A DNA stretch of 6,478 nt from Deltaproteobacteria bacterium (lineage in GTDB: Bacteria > Desulfobacterota > Desulfobacteria > Desulfobacterales > C00003060), in NCBI GenBank assembly GCA_003647435.1, contig QMMV01000121.1:1-6478 (forward strand), read 5' to 3'. The notes under the pieces were generated by a model. The model was given only the letters and a program-made list of their open reading frames with translations, ran no database searches and was not told the DNA's origin. The translations under genes were made by a program, and so were the position numbers. Shown in pieces: positions 6,303 through 6,478 of this stretch; within the stretch, counting starts at the first letter, position 1; each line of letters begins with the position of its first letter.

Positions 6303-6478
6303 CTCTTTGCTCTTTGCATCCTCTGCAGTAAAGGGTTGCAATAAAAAAAGAAAAACGTAACACTTTAGCTCTTTTAAAAAAACAGACATACGGAGCGGAC
6401 AGGCCATCCGATTGGAGACTGGCTCACTGTCTGAGAGCATTACTGAGCGTTGAGAAAAAACAGTATCCTGGATATTCA
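6303..6478. other. Leader region of the ParB-like / SPL-like unit
   Basis: Apart from the disfavoured 46-codon extension (6303-6440) no gene is seen. On the minus strand it is rich in T-runs (near 6342-6356 and 6373-6380). Just upstream of the start codon is a 7-base tandem repeat (TCTTTGC on the plus strand, 6304-6310 and 6311-6317); read on the minus strand it places AAGAG about 7 bases from ATG 6302, a weak ribosome binding site. No -35/-10 pair stands out. Confidence 0.45.
6398..6431. repeat. Imperfect dyad upstream of the ParB-like gene
   Basis: GACAGGCCA (6398-6406) pairs with TGGC (6420-6423) and CTGTC (6427-6431), giving a 9-bp stem with a 3-base bulge (TCA) and a 13-base loop. It sits about 100 bases upstream of the chosen ParB-like start and could be an operator or part of a leader structure. 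A T-run begins only about 17 bases after the stem on the minus strand, too far for a standard terminator. Confidence 0.3.

Noticed and set aside
6303..6440. 46-residue N-terminal extension of the ParB-like protein with a hydrophobic stretch (CYVFLFLL), possibly a membrane anchor
   Set aside because: The ParB domain starts just after the internal Met at 6302. The extension arises from T-rich leader DNA, and ParB-fold proteins normally have no such segment.

Overview
The window looks like chromosomal DNA from a Gram-negative (diderm) bacterium. It most likely comes from the Desulfobacterota (former Deltaproteobacteria, Desulfobacterales-like): the type II secretion ATPase, the EF-G-like GTPase with a DTPGD G3 box and the SPL-type radical SAM protein all read like proteins of that group. 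This assignment rests on remembered family resemblance, not on a search. No tRNA, rRNA, CRISPR array, transposase or phage gene is visible.

Layout: (1) Bases 1-261 hold no gene. They are packed with short palindromic hairpin repeats (11-3-11 architecture, GC-TCY-GC core) and a partial 31-bp tandem repeat that ends 9 bases before the next start codon. (2) 262-1950 (+) is a full-length GspE/PilB-type secretion ATPase, here called gspE, with no other secretion gene in view. (3) 1951-2085 is a 135-base gap with short GGTTC-type repeats. (4) 2086-4161 (+) is a complete five-domain EF-G paralogue (EF-G-2 class) whose G3 box lacks the catalytic histidine. (5) After a 36-base convergent gap, two minus-strand genes fill the rest: a ParB-like protein (6302-5334, upstream) and an SPL-family radical SAM protein (5307-4198, downstream). 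They lie 26 bases apart and probably form one transcription unit. (6) 6303-6478 is the leader of that unit, with one dyad and no clear promoter.

The plus-strand genes are housekeeping in type (secretion motor, translation GTPase) and show no obvious functional link. The minus-strand pair is the most interesting part. A ParB-fold protein with an altered GERR motif and no ParA beside it is coupled to an SplB-like radical SAM enzyme that keeps its Fe-S cysteines but appears to have lost the H-donor cysteine of true spore photoproduct lyase. Together they could be an undescribed nucleic-acid-modifying or repair unit. That is inference; the sequence shows only the families, the residue changes and the gene arrangement.
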